Source: an uncultured bacterium (lineage in GTDB: Bacteria; Patescibacteriota; Minisyncoccia; SW-4-49-11). Taken from it: a stretch of 6,498 bases of DNA. The DNA lies in NCBI GenBank assembly GCA_913060955.1, contig CAJXTH010000042.1, forward strand, positions 1 to 6,498, given 5' to 3'. A model generated the notes under the pieces. It was not told the DNA's origin. It ran no database searches and worked only from the letters and a program-made list of their open reading frames with translations. Position numbers and translations under genes: made by a program. Shown here piece by piece: positions 1 to 5,736 of this stretch (the first letter of the stretch is position 1; each line of letters begins with the position of its first letter).

Positions 1-695
1 CCGAAGTTGAGGTGAGCGGTCTCGTCTCGCATAATGTACTGAATTTGCTCTGCTGATCCAACCATTTTGTTTTGTCGCTGGAATCCAAAGATTACGGCAA
101 ATGAGCTGTAGAAGAAGATTCCTTCCATGATCAGAGAGAATACACACAGGTTCTCCAAGAATTTTTGGTCAGCTTCAAAGGTTCCGGTTTTGAAGTTTGG
201 ATCAAAGATTCCATCGTTGAATGACAGAATGAATGAGGCCTTGTTGTAAATGGACTCGATTTCTCGGTACATGTTAAAGATCTCTCCTCCCTCTAGTCCA
301 AGTGACTCAACGATGTACTGGTAGGCGTGAGTGTGAATTGCTTCTTCGTAGGCCTGTCGCAGCAAGTACATTCGAATCTCCGGTGAAGTGATGTGCTTGT
401 AGGTAGCAAGGACAATGTTGTTGGCGGCAAGCGAGTCGGCTGTAGTGAAGAATCCGAGAACAGTTTTGAAGGCCAGTCGCTCGTCTTCTGTCAGAACATC
501 GTTAGATCGCCACTGCTCTACATCTTTTTGCATTCCAATCTCGGTTGGAAGCCAGTGGTTGGTGTTTCCCATGTTGTAGGCATCCCAAGCAAAGGTATGC
601 TTCATCGGATGCAACTGAACAACATCAGCATCTTTTCCGTTGATCGCTCGTCGGTCGTTAATGTTGACGCGTCCTTTGTTAAATTCTAGAGGCAT
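1..695 (-). CDS. nrdB: Class Ia ribonucleotide reductase beta (radical) subunit, C-terminus cut by window edge
   Basis: This is the small subunit of aerobic ribonucleotide reductase. It houses the di-iron centre and tyrosyl radical that drive NDP reduction in NrdA, in the cytoplasm. The visible 231 residues run open off the left edge, so the last third, including the C-terminal tail that docks on NrdA, is missing. By analogy with E. coli NrdB the metal ligands are D87 (in TTADSLAANN), E118 and H121 (EEAIHTHAY), E191 (LIMEGIFFY), and E225 and H228 (RDETAH). Y125, four residues after H121, is the radical tyrosine, which argues against a Tyr-less class Ic enzyme. W48 (NHWLPTEI) and D224 match the W48/D237 radical-transfer residues. 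The start ATG at 693-695 gives the usual N-terminus, but no Shine-Dalgarno is visible before it. The gene lies 51 bp after nrdA and is probably cotranscribed. Nine of ten visible Arg codons are CGA. Confidence 0.95.
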   Translation of the reverse strand, partial: MPLEFNKGRVNINDRRAINGKDADVVQLHPMKHTFAWDAYNMGNTNHWLPTEIGMQKDVEQWRSNDVLTEDERLAFKTVLGFFTTADSLAANNIVLATYKHITSPEIRMYLLRQAYEEAIHTHAYQYIVESLGLEGGEIFNMYREIESIYNKASFILSFNDGIFDPNFKTGTFEADQKFLENLCVFSLIMEGIFFYSSFAVIFGFQRQNKMVGSAEQIQYIMRDETAHLNF

Positions 696-746
696 AGTTG
701 TGTGTTAGCTAGTTGTTGGTTTGTGTTTTGGTATTGAGAGCTGGAT

Positions 747-3635
747 TTATCCTCCACAAGATTCACAGATAGATCCTTCGGCAATGGCCACAATGTTGTT
801 TTTTGGTTTGTATCCGCTACTCATGGTAATTGGCTTTGGAGGCTCTGCAACTGCTACTGGTTCTGGGGTTGGTGTGCTTGCTGGGGCTGATTGGGTTGCC
901 TTGGGAGCTTCAGCAGTTACAGGCTGTGAAGCTTTTTTCCCAAAGTCTCGAGTGTGAGTTTTTCCAAACTGAGAGCTGTCTACGGTTGACTTTTCAACCT
1001 GAGAGATTCCCAAGGTTCGGAGGTAGTAGGTGGTCTTGAGTCCCATTTCCCAGGCATAGTGGTAGATGTCTGAAACGTCTTTTCCAGATACTCCCTTGTA
1101 GAAGATATTGAGTGATTGGCTCTGGTCGATCCACTTTGCTCGATAGGCAGCGGCTTTGATCAACCATCGGGCATCGATGTCGAATACTTCTTGGTACTTG
1201 AGTTTCAAGTGTTCTGGGATTTCTGGGATTTGGGCGATCGATCCATCGTAGAACTTGAGCTTTTCGATCATCTGAGGTCCCCAGAGTCCGAGTTCTTTCA
1301 GGTCTTCTACCAGGTAGTCGTTGATGATGATGAAGTCTCCTCCTTGGTTTGCTTTTACGTACAAGTTCTTGTAGATTGGCTCAATTGCTGGGATCGTTCC
1401 TCCAATGTTGGCTGTGGTTGCAGTTGGAGCAATAGCCATGGTGTTAGAGTTTCGCATTCCGTATTGTCGGATGTGCTCTCGAACTGGAGTCCAATCCAGT
1501 CGGGCTGATCGATCAACAGGAATTGCTACTCCTCGCTCTTGTTCCAATAGGTCAAGGGTATCTACTGGAAGCATTCCTCGATCCCACTTGGATCCTTTGT
1601 AACTTGGGTATGCTCCTTTTTCTTTGGCAAGCTCGCTTGAGGATAGGATTGCATGGTAGGCAATAACCTCCATCATCTCATCGGAGAATGCTACTCCCTC
1701 TTCGGTATCAAATCGAATATCGAGTTGGTACATCAGGTCGTGCAGTCCAGAGACTCCTAGTCCAACTGGTCGGTGTCGCATGTTTGAGGTCTCTCCTTCC
1801 TTGGTTGGATAGAAGTTGATGTCAATCACGTTGTCGAGCATTCGCATAGCAACAGGGACTACTCGAGCTACCAAATCTTTGTCAAACTTTCCGTCTCGGA
1901 CGTAGTACTTGAGGTGAAGAGATCCTAGGTTACATACAGCAGTTTCTTCGGCTGAGTTGTTCAAGGTAATCTCAGTACACAGGTTGGAATTATGGATAAC
2001 TCCGACGTGATCCTGAGGTGATCGGATGTTAGAAGCGTCTTTGAATGTCATCCATGGATGACCGGTCTCAAAGAGCATGGTGACCATCTTCTTCCACAAA
2101 TCTTTTGCTTTCAAGGTTTTGTGGAGTTTCATCTTTCCTTCTCGAGCCTTTTGCTCGTACTCTTCGTATTTGGCCTCAAAGGCTTTTCCGTAAATGTGGT
2201 GAAGTTCTGGAGTCTCATCTGGTGAGAACAGGGTCCAGTCTTTATCCTCTCGGACTCGCTTCATGAGCAGGTCAGGAATCCAATTGGCAGTGTTCATATC
2301 GTGGGCTCGTCGCCGTTCGTCTCCTGTGTTCTTTCGCAGCTCAAGGAAGTCGTCGATATCCAAGTGCCATGGCTCGAGGTAAACAACGGCTGCTCCTCGT
2401 CTCTTTCCACTTCGGTTAATAGCAGCGGTGGTGTCGTTAGCAACTTTCAAGAATGGAATGATTCCTTGGCTCTCTACTCCAGTCCCTCGGATAAGCGCTC
2501 CGGTTGCTCGCAAGTTGTTCCAGTCAGTTCCAATTCCTCCTGACCATTTTGACATCTGAGCATTGTCTCCGATAACTTTGAAAATGTGGGTCAAATCATC
2601 TTCTACGGTGTTCAAATAACAGGATGAAAGCTGTGGTCGATTGGTTCCTGAGTGGAACAAAGTAGGAGTAGATGGGATATAGTGAAGCGGAGACATGATC
2701 TCATAGAACTCGAGAGCTCGTTTTTCCCGATCTTCTGGTTTCTCAGCAAGGGCAATTCCCATCGCAACTCGCATCCAGAATGCCTGCGGAGTCTCGAACA
2801 TTCGCTTGGTTACCGGGTTAGTGATAAAGTATCGGTCGTACAAAGTCTGGATACCGAGGAACTTAAATACCTTATCTCGCTCTGGCTTGAGGTGAGAGGC
2901 AAGCCACTCGAGGTTAAACTCAGCCATTCGAGGATCCAAAAGGTCTTCAGCTACTGCATCCTTGATATTTTGGATAAAGGTAGTTCGGTACTGGTCTTCG
3001 AGCTTACTAAAGTCAAGCTCTTTTCCGATCACTCGTCGGTACTGAACGTTCAACAACAGCTGGGCAGCTACTTGAGAGTAAGCCGGGTCTCGCTCGATGT
3101 ATGACCGGGCTACCATCACCATCACCTTGGCAATGTCCTTGGTTTTGATTCCATCGTAGACACTGTTCAAGGTTGCCTGAACCATCTCTTCGATGTTGAC
3201 CTCTTCTTGAACTTCTGCGGCCGCAAACTCAAAGGTTCGTCGGATATTATAGGTGTTCAATGGTTGAAGTTCTCCGTTGGTCTTTTCTACTCGAAGCGTT
3301 GGGTGCATACCTGCTCGTCGAGCTTCTTCATCTGCTCGAGCATCGGCGTGCTCACTTCGGTACAAAATATATCCTTTGGCCACGTCATAGAACCCTCGCT
3401 CCATAAGCTTTCGTTCTACAACATCTTGGACATCTTCTACTGTTGGGACGTTTTCTACAAATCGGGTGTTGAGATCTTCAACAACAGCAATAGTTACGGC
3501 ATCTACTTCTGTTGATTCTTCAACAGTAAAGGTTTTCTTGACATCAAGAAATGCTTTGCTGATTGCCTTCCAGATTTTTTCCTTGTTAAACGGAACAATC
3601 GACTTGTCTCGCTTTTCTATTTGTGTAACAGGCAT
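747..3635 (-). CDS. nrdA: Class Ia ribonucleoside-diphosphate reductase alpha (catalytic) subunit, 962 aa, two ATP-cone regions
   Basis: This is the catalytic subunit that reduces ribonucleoside diphosphates to dNDPs, partnered by the adjacent nrdB. Residues ~3-95 form a canonical ATP-cone (EKRDKSIVPFNKEKIWKAI). Residues ~112-195 look like a second, diverged cone running into the catalytic domain (DGIKTKDIAK, then ERDPAYSQVAAQLLL). Catalytic residues by E. coli equivalence are C339 (LSSCYLN, redox), N551/C553/E555 (SNLCTEI, thiyl site), C568 (AVCNLGS, redox), Y870-Y871 (KTTYYLRT, radical transfer) and the C-terminal C957/C960 pair (ICESCGG) that re-reduces the active site. A Pro/Ala/Thr-rich linker of roughly 60 residues (~890-950) precedes that pair. 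The start at 3635 is chosen because AGGAG sits 5 nt upstream and the ATP-cone begins at once. An in-frame TTG 29 codons further up lacks an RBS and adds non-homologous sequence. Fourteen of the first 15 Arg codons are CGA. Confidence 0.97.
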   Translation of the reverse strand: MPVTQIEKRDKSIVPFNKEKIWKAISKAFLDVKKTFTVEESTEVDAVTIAVVEDLNTRFVENVPTVEDVQDVVERKLMERGFYDVAKGYILYRSEHADARADEEARRAGMHPTLRVEKTNGELQPLNTYNIRRTFEFAAAEVQEEVNIEEMVQATLNSVYDGIKTKDIAKVMVMVARSYIERDPAYSQVAAQLLLNVQYRRVIGKELDFSKLEDQYRTTFIQNIKDAVAEDLLDPRMAEFNLEWLASHLKPERDKVFKFLGIQTLYDRYFITNPVTKRMFETPQAFWMRVAMGIALAEKPEDREKRALEFYEIMSPLHYIPSTPTLFHSGTNRPQLSSCYLNTVEDDLTHIFKVIGDNAQMSKWSGGIGTDWNNLRATGALIRGTGVESQGIIPFLKVANDTTAAINRSGKRRGAAVVYLEPWHLDIDDFLELRKNTGDERRRAHDMNTANWIPDLLMKRVREDKDWTLFSPDETPELHHIYGKAFEAKYEEYEQKAREGKMKLHKTLKAKDLWKKMVTMLFETGHPWMTFKDASNIRSPQDHVGVIHNSNLCTEITLNNSAEETAVCNLGSLHLKYYVRDGKFDKDLVARVVPVAMRMLDNVIDINFYPTKEGETSNMRHRPVGLGVSGLHDLMYQLDIRFDTEEGVAFSDEMMEVIAYHAILSSSELAKEKGAYPSYKGSKWDRGMLPVDTLDLLEQERGVAIPVDRSARLDWTPVREHIRQYGMRNSNTMAIAPTATTANIGGTIPAIEPIYKNLYVKANQGGDFIIINDYLVEDLKELGLWGPQMIEKLKFYDGSIAQIPEIPEHLKLKYQEVFDIDARWLIKAAAYRAKWIDQSQSLNIFYKGVSGKDVSDIYHYAWEMGLKTTYYLRTLGISQVEKSTVDSSQFGKTHTRDFGKKASQPVTAEAPKATQSAPASTPTPEPVAVAEPPKPITMSSGYKPKNNIVAIAEGSICESCGG

Positions 3636-3640
3636 ACCTA

Positions 3641-3645
3641 CTCCT
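3641..3645 (-). promoter_or_regulatory. Shine-Dalgarno of nrdA
   Basis: AGGAG on the minus strand, with a 5-nt spacer (TAGGT) before the ATG at 3633-3635. It decides the nrdA start against the longer TTG-initiated reading frame from 3722. Confidence 0.85.
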
Positions 3646-3677
3646 ATTCTTAATTTTTGAAAGTATAAAAAACCAGG

Positions 3678-3727
3678 AAAGATAGTAATCTTTGCGTATT
3701 TTGCAAGAAAGATGTGTATCAATCTTT
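3678..3727. repeat. Two nested inverted repeats with AAAGAT/ATCTTT arms in the nrdA leader
   Basis: AAAGAT-AGTA-ATCTTT lies at 3678-3693 and AAAGAT-(8 nt)-ATCTTT at 3708-3727. The same 6-bp arms are thus used twice, 30 bp apart. A smaller TTGC/GCAA inverted repeat lies between them. All are within 100 bp upstream of the nrdA start and so would probably be in the promoter or 5' leader. They could be a repressor operator or weak mRNA hairpins. The sequence shows the symmetry only; a function is inference. Confidence 0.45.
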
Positions 3728-3752
3728 ATTTCTGTGATTCTCCTTGTGGGGC

Positions 3753-3776
3753 AAGTATATATTTAAATATATACTT
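3753..3776. repeat. 24-bp perfect palindrome, all A/T except one G and one C
   Basis: The half-site AAGTATATATTT is followed directly by its exact reverse complement, with no spacer; the symmetry breaks at the next base on both sides. It lies 118-141 bp upstream of the nrdA ATG, in the nrdA regulatory region. There is no following T-tract, so it is not a terminator. It could be an operator for a dimeric regulator, an easily melted AT element, or it may supply a -10 sequence (it contains TATACT and TATATT). Which one cannot be decided here. Confidence 0.6.
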
Positions 3777-3837
3777 AGGAATCGTCAGAAGGTTTTTCGT
3801 ACTTTTGTATTCTTATCCTAGCAAATATATCGATTCA

Positions 3838-3853
3838 CCACAACATATAGTAG
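3838..3853. promoter_or_regulatory. Candidate NrdR box upstream of nrdA
   Basis: The 16-mer CCACAACATATAGTAG matches the NrdR-box consensus as I recall it (ACACWATATWTWGTGT) at 12 of 16 positions, and 9 of 10 in the core. NrdR represses nrd operons when dATP is abundant, normally through two boxes about three helical turns apart. A weaker partner (11/16, first seven bases perfect) begins 33 bp away at 3871 and overlaps the DnaA-box pair. The match is imperfect and the pairing spacing slightly off, so this is a candidate only. Confidence 0.35.
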
Positions 3854-3871
3854 TAAAAGCGATATTCACAA
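3844..3871 (-). promoter_or_regulatory. Weak candidate sigma70-type promoter for nrdAB
   Basis: On the minus strand TTGTGA (3866-3871, 4/6 to TTGACA) is 16 bp from TATATG (3844-3849, 4/6 to TATAAT). Its -10 falls inside the candidate NrdR box and its -35 touches the DnaA-box cluster, which would make regulatory sense. It would give a leader of about 200 nt. Many AT-rich alternatives closer to nrdA exist, so confidence is low. Confidence 0.22.
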
Positions 3872-3911
3872 CACTATCCACATTTTGTGGATAAGAGATT
3901 TTTGGGGATAA
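3862..3911. promoter_or_regulatory. Cluster of four DnaA-box-like 9-mers upstream of nrdA
   Basis: Compared with TTATCCACA, the region holds: 3862-3870 on the plus strand (ATATTCACA, 7/9), 3874-3882 plus (CTATCCACA, 8/9), 3886-3894 minus (exact 9/9), and 3903-3911 minus (TTATCCCCA, 8/9). The middle two face each other across TTT and form a perfect 8-bp-arm inverted repeat. They lie 230-280 bp upstream of the nrdA start, after the stop of the preceding gene. In E. coli DnaA is known to bind the nrdAB promoter region and regulate it, so a similar control is the simplest reading. No T-tract follows the hairpin in either direction, so it is unlikely to be a terminator. Confidence 0.6.
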
Positions 3912-3951
3912 GTGGGTGTCAAGAGGCCGATAGTATATTCAAATTTGGTAC

Positions 3952-4281
3952 CTATGATGAAGACTTCTCTCGATGAATCAAAGACAGATACATCAGGAAA
4001 GGAATAGTTGGGTAATACTTTGTTAATGAAGCCTCAATGTTGAACAGTGATACTATAAACACTCCCAAAAATAGAATAGAAAATATTCCAACAACTGTTC
4101 GATGTGTTTTTTCTGAGATTCGATAGACATACGCATGCTTTACGTTTCTTTCAATCATAATTGCATTCCACACATGTATACATAGTGTAAAAAGTATTGC
4201 AACAAGAGGAATCAAAGACAGCGGGAATAAAAGAGTCAATACGTATAACAGAGTATAAAGCAAAATAATTACCAACTTCAT
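3952..4281 (-). CDS. Small polytopic membrane protein, unknown function (109 aa)
   Basis: I do not recognise a family. The 109-residue protein has about four hydrophobic segments (roughly 2-20, 22-43, 63-81, 89-102). A basic, His-rich stretch at 44-62 (ERNVKHAYVYRISEKTHR) lies between the second and third, probably on the cytoplasmic side, and the tail is short and polar (HREKSSS). The ATG lies 15 bp after the stop of the 176-aa gene and has no clear Shine-Dalgarno, so translation probably relies on cotranscription. The stop is TAG. Three of its four Arg codons are CGA, as in the neighbouring nrd genes and unlike the genes further right, which suggests it has long been part of this genome. 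The 316-bp nrdA regulatory region follows, with no terminator visible between. Confidence 0.72.
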   Translation of the reverse strand: MKLVIILLYTLLYVLTLLFPLSLIPLVAILFTLCIHVWNAIMIERNVKHAYVYRISEKTHRTVVGIFSILFLGVFIVSLFNIEASLTKYYPTIPFLMYLSLIHREKSSS

Positions 4282-4296
4282 ATCTAATGTTAGCTA

Positions 4297-4827
4297 TTAA
4301 TCGAAGAGTAACAAAACCTGTCCACTAATATGAAGGATTGTATACACAAGCACGACACCCCAGACCCAACGTCGAATTTGTTTCTTGATTGGAAGTTTCC
4401 AAGAGATAACGATTCCTATCGCAAACCAGAAAATAAGATTTACAAAAAATCCTGGCCACTGCTCTACCGGAGGAACATCTCCCCCACCAGCGGGAGAACT
4501 TGGATAGGTAAAGGCGGGAAATGGTAACCAGCCCGGTCGGACTACAAAGACATCAACCATAAGAATCAATGCCAAGAGTGAATTCCCCAGAGCTAGACCA
4601 CGAATATAGATTGACCGAAATCTAGCTGGAATGAGACGAACAATAGCAATAAAAATTCCAACTACCCCAAGGTATGTTTGACTAAATCCAGATGTCACAA
4701 GAGAAATCCCTCCCATCATAGGAAACGTCACAAAACTCAATACTATTGAAAAGAACAGCCAGATCGTTCTATTCAGATAAGACAATCCCCATTCAATACT
4801 CGTTTCTGGGGCTGGTGCTGCAGGCAT
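4297..4827 (-). CDS. Multi-pass membrane protein, unknown function (176 aa)
   Basis: No family is recognised. After a polar Pro/Ala N-terminus there are about five hydrophobic segments (22-44, 50-68, 75-96, 127-144, 152-174). Basic connectors RLIPARFRSIYIR (64-76) and KLPIKKQIRR (144-153) should face the cytoplasm. That puts the Pro/Gly-rich loop 97-126 (RPGWLPFP..., PAGGGDVPP) outside. The ATG at 4825-4827 has no good Shine-Dalgarno; AT-rich promoter-like sequence lies immediately upstream, so the leader may be very short. It likely heads a two-gene unit with the 109-aa gene 15 bp downstream. Arginine codons are mixed (AGA, CGT, CGG, CGA). The order basic linker, membrane segment, Pro-rich outer loop, membrane segment faintly recalls the smaller proteins to its right, but I see no convincing sequence match. 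Confidence 0.75.
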   Translation of the reverse strand: MPAAPAPETSIEWGLSYLNRTIWLFFSIVLSFVTFPMMGGISLVTSGFSQTYLGVVGIFIAIVRLIPARFRSIYIRGLALGNSLLALILMVDVFVVRPGWLPFPAFTYPSSPAGGGDVPPVEQWPGFFVNLIFWFAIGIVISWKLPIKKQIRRWVWGVVLVYTILHISGQVLLLFD

Positions 4828-4908
4828 ATAGATACAGGTTACATATATAATACTATTGTACTCTTATTTACCGCTAAGTTCTAGTAAATGACCATAAAAT
4901 ACCTAAAC

Positions 4909-4937
4909 AAAAAAGGAGCTGAATTAGCTCCTTTTTT
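4909..4937 (-). terminator. Strong intrinsic terminator after the 106-aa membrane-protein gene
   Basis: GGAGCT (4915-4920) pairs with AGCTCC (4926-4931) across a 5-nt loop, flanked by six A on the left and six T on the right, so the stem could extend to 12 bp. It is symmetrical and could work in both directions. The only gene ending here is the minus-strand one that stops at 4945, 8 bp before the hairpin. It separates that unit from the 176-aa gene, which must therefore have its own promoter between 4828 and 4908. Confidence 0.88.
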
Positions 4938-4944
4938 GTAGAAT

Positions 4945-5265
4945 CTATCCCTTATTACTTTCGGATATGTATTGTTTTCTCATATATTTATCATATGCAT
5001 TTTTTATATTCATAAAAATTACAAATAATTGGATTCCGCATGCAACAATTATGGTGATAGCTGTGAATTCTGGTCTTGGGAAGATATCATTGGGATCGGA
5101 TGGAGTATTCCAGAAAAGATTGACAGACCCAAGGAACAGAATAAGTCCGAATGTATACAAAACTATCTTTTGCTTTTGCCAAATTACTATTACAATTCCT
5201 GGCATAATCAAAAGCCAATTTAACAAGAAACTTAGGTAAAATAAGAAAAAAATACTTGTTCTCAT
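4945..5265 (-). CDS. Small three-segment membrane protein (106 aa), likely member of the local paralogue family
   Basis: The function is unknown. It has hydrophobic segments at about 3-29, 34-52 and 67-86, a short basic connector after the first (QKQK, 30-33), and a Pro/acidic loop (NTPSDPNDIFPRPEF, 53-67) before the third. The tail is basic (KNAYDKYMRK...). This order, the length and the P-x-P motif just before the last segment match the two membrane proteins upstream, although direct identity to them is low. By the positive-inside rule the Pro-rich loop would be outside. The ATG at 5263-5265 is 19 bp after the stop of the 114-aa gene with no clear RBS, so the two probably share a transcript that ends at the 4909-4937 terminator. 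All three Arg codons are AGA, in contrast to nrdAB. Confidence 0.75.
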   Translation of the reverse strand: MRTSIFFLFYLSFLLNWLLIMPGIVIVIWQKQKIVLYTFGLILFLGSVNLFWNTPSDPNDIFPRPEFTAITIIVACGIQLFVIFMNIKNAYDKYMRKQYISESNKG

Positions 5266-5284
5266 ACTATTTCATCTATGAATT

Positions 5285-5629
5285 TTACTTTGATCGAGCA
5301 TTTCTTGAGTTGAGGAACTGTATTATCACCCAGCAAAAACATATGAGAGATATTAGATCCAACACAAATGTATACATTGGGAACCCAGGGTTTGGAAGAA
5401 ACCCATTATCAGGAATCATCAATGCCTCTTCGATTGATAGGTCTCTATTCACAAAAGCATTAATTGAATATTTCGACCAAGCGAATAAGGCAACTCCAAT
5501 GATCTCAACTATGAGAGTATTCTTCCGAGTCACAATAATTGACACTGGAAGTAATAGCCATCCAGTAAGTTTAATAAGCAAAAAGAGTAAATAGATTAAA
5601 CTGAATATAATTGAGATAAAGCTTTCCAT
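5285..5629 (-). CDS. Small membrane protein, paralogue A (114 aa), unknown function
   Basis: It has a hydrophobic N-terminal stretch (4-34, with K20 in its middle, possibly two short helices), the basic motif VTRKNT (33-38), a second segment (~39-53), a polar loop (54-84) ending in LPNPGFP, a third segment (~85-106) and a basic tail (NSRNARSK). It aligns without gaps over its first ~92 residues with the 110-aa protein at 5737-6069: 27 positions are identical, including LIK, VTRKNT, VE-IG and LP-P--P. The two are therefore tandem paralogues. The loop should lie outside the cell and the RK motif inside. A good RBS (GGAG, 6-nt spacer) supports the ATG at 5627-5629. The 106-aa gene follows in the same unit. 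No known family is recognised; an immunity-type role is suggested only by context. Confidence 0.8.
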   Translation of the reverse strand: MESFISIIFSLIYLLFLLIKLTGWLLLPVSIIVTRKNTLIVEIIGVALFAWSKYSINAFVNRDLSIEEALMIPDNGFLPNPGFPMYTFVLDLISLICFCWVIIQFLNSRNARSK

Positions 5630-5635
5630 ACATCA

Positions 5636-5640
5636 CTCCG
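5636..5640 (-). promoter_or_regulatory. Shine-Dalgarno of the 114-aa membrane-protein gene
   Basis: CGGAG on the minus strand, 6 nt before the ATG at 5627-5629. It is the only convincing RBS among the small genes in the right half, and it marks the beginning of a separately translated unit behind the 5678-5711 terminator. Confidence 0.7.
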
Positions 5641-5677
5641 TTCAACGTTAACATAACTATATCATGAACTTTAACAC

Positions 5678-5711
5678 AAAAAAACAGGTGTAACTGACTT
5701 TCTACACCTGT
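5678..5711 (-). terminator. Intrinsic terminator after the 110-aa membrane-protein gene
   Basis: On the minus strand a 9-bp stem (ACAGGTGTA, 5684-5692, pairing with TACACCTGT, 5703-5711) with a 10-nt loop is followed by a run of seven T. It lies about 25 bp beyond the stop of the 110-aa gene (5737) and ends the unit that contains the DUF2599-like gene. The 114-aa gene 50 bp further on must then be read through or have its own promoter. Confidence 0.85.
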
Positions 5712-5736
5712 TGTTAATTACTATATCAAGGGACAT

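Noticed and set aside
3636..3722. An in-frame TTG at 3722 would lengthen NrdA by 29 residues.
   Set aside because: It has no Shine-Dalgarno, the extra residues look unlike any NrdA N-terminus, and the ATG at 3635 has a well-placed AGGAG and begins the ATP-cone directly.
3875..3893. The 8-bp inverted repeat as a terminator for the 109-aa gene.
   Set aside because: No T-tract follows on either strand, and the arms coincide with DnaA boxes.
393..3894. Plus-strand reading frames of 60-150 codons opposite nrdA and nrdB and in the adjoining spacer.
   Set aside because: Nearly all lie antisense to strongly conserved nrd coding sequence and look like shadows of it; I recognise no family in any of them. 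The one at 3712-3894 crosses the palindrome and the DnaA boxes and has no recognisable product.
3753..3911. A chromosomal replication origin, from DnaA boxes plus an AT-rich palindrome.
   Set aside because: The boxes are few and the main two are a tight inverted pair rather than a directional array. No dnaA, dnaN or other usual origin neighbours are present, and the location fits known DnaA control of nrdAB better. Genome GC-skew would decide.
4330..5594. Plus-strand reading frames opposite the small membrane-protein genes.
   Set aside because: The minus-strand frames have coherent membrane topology, paralogy, operon spacing and terminators. The plus-strand frames show none of these.
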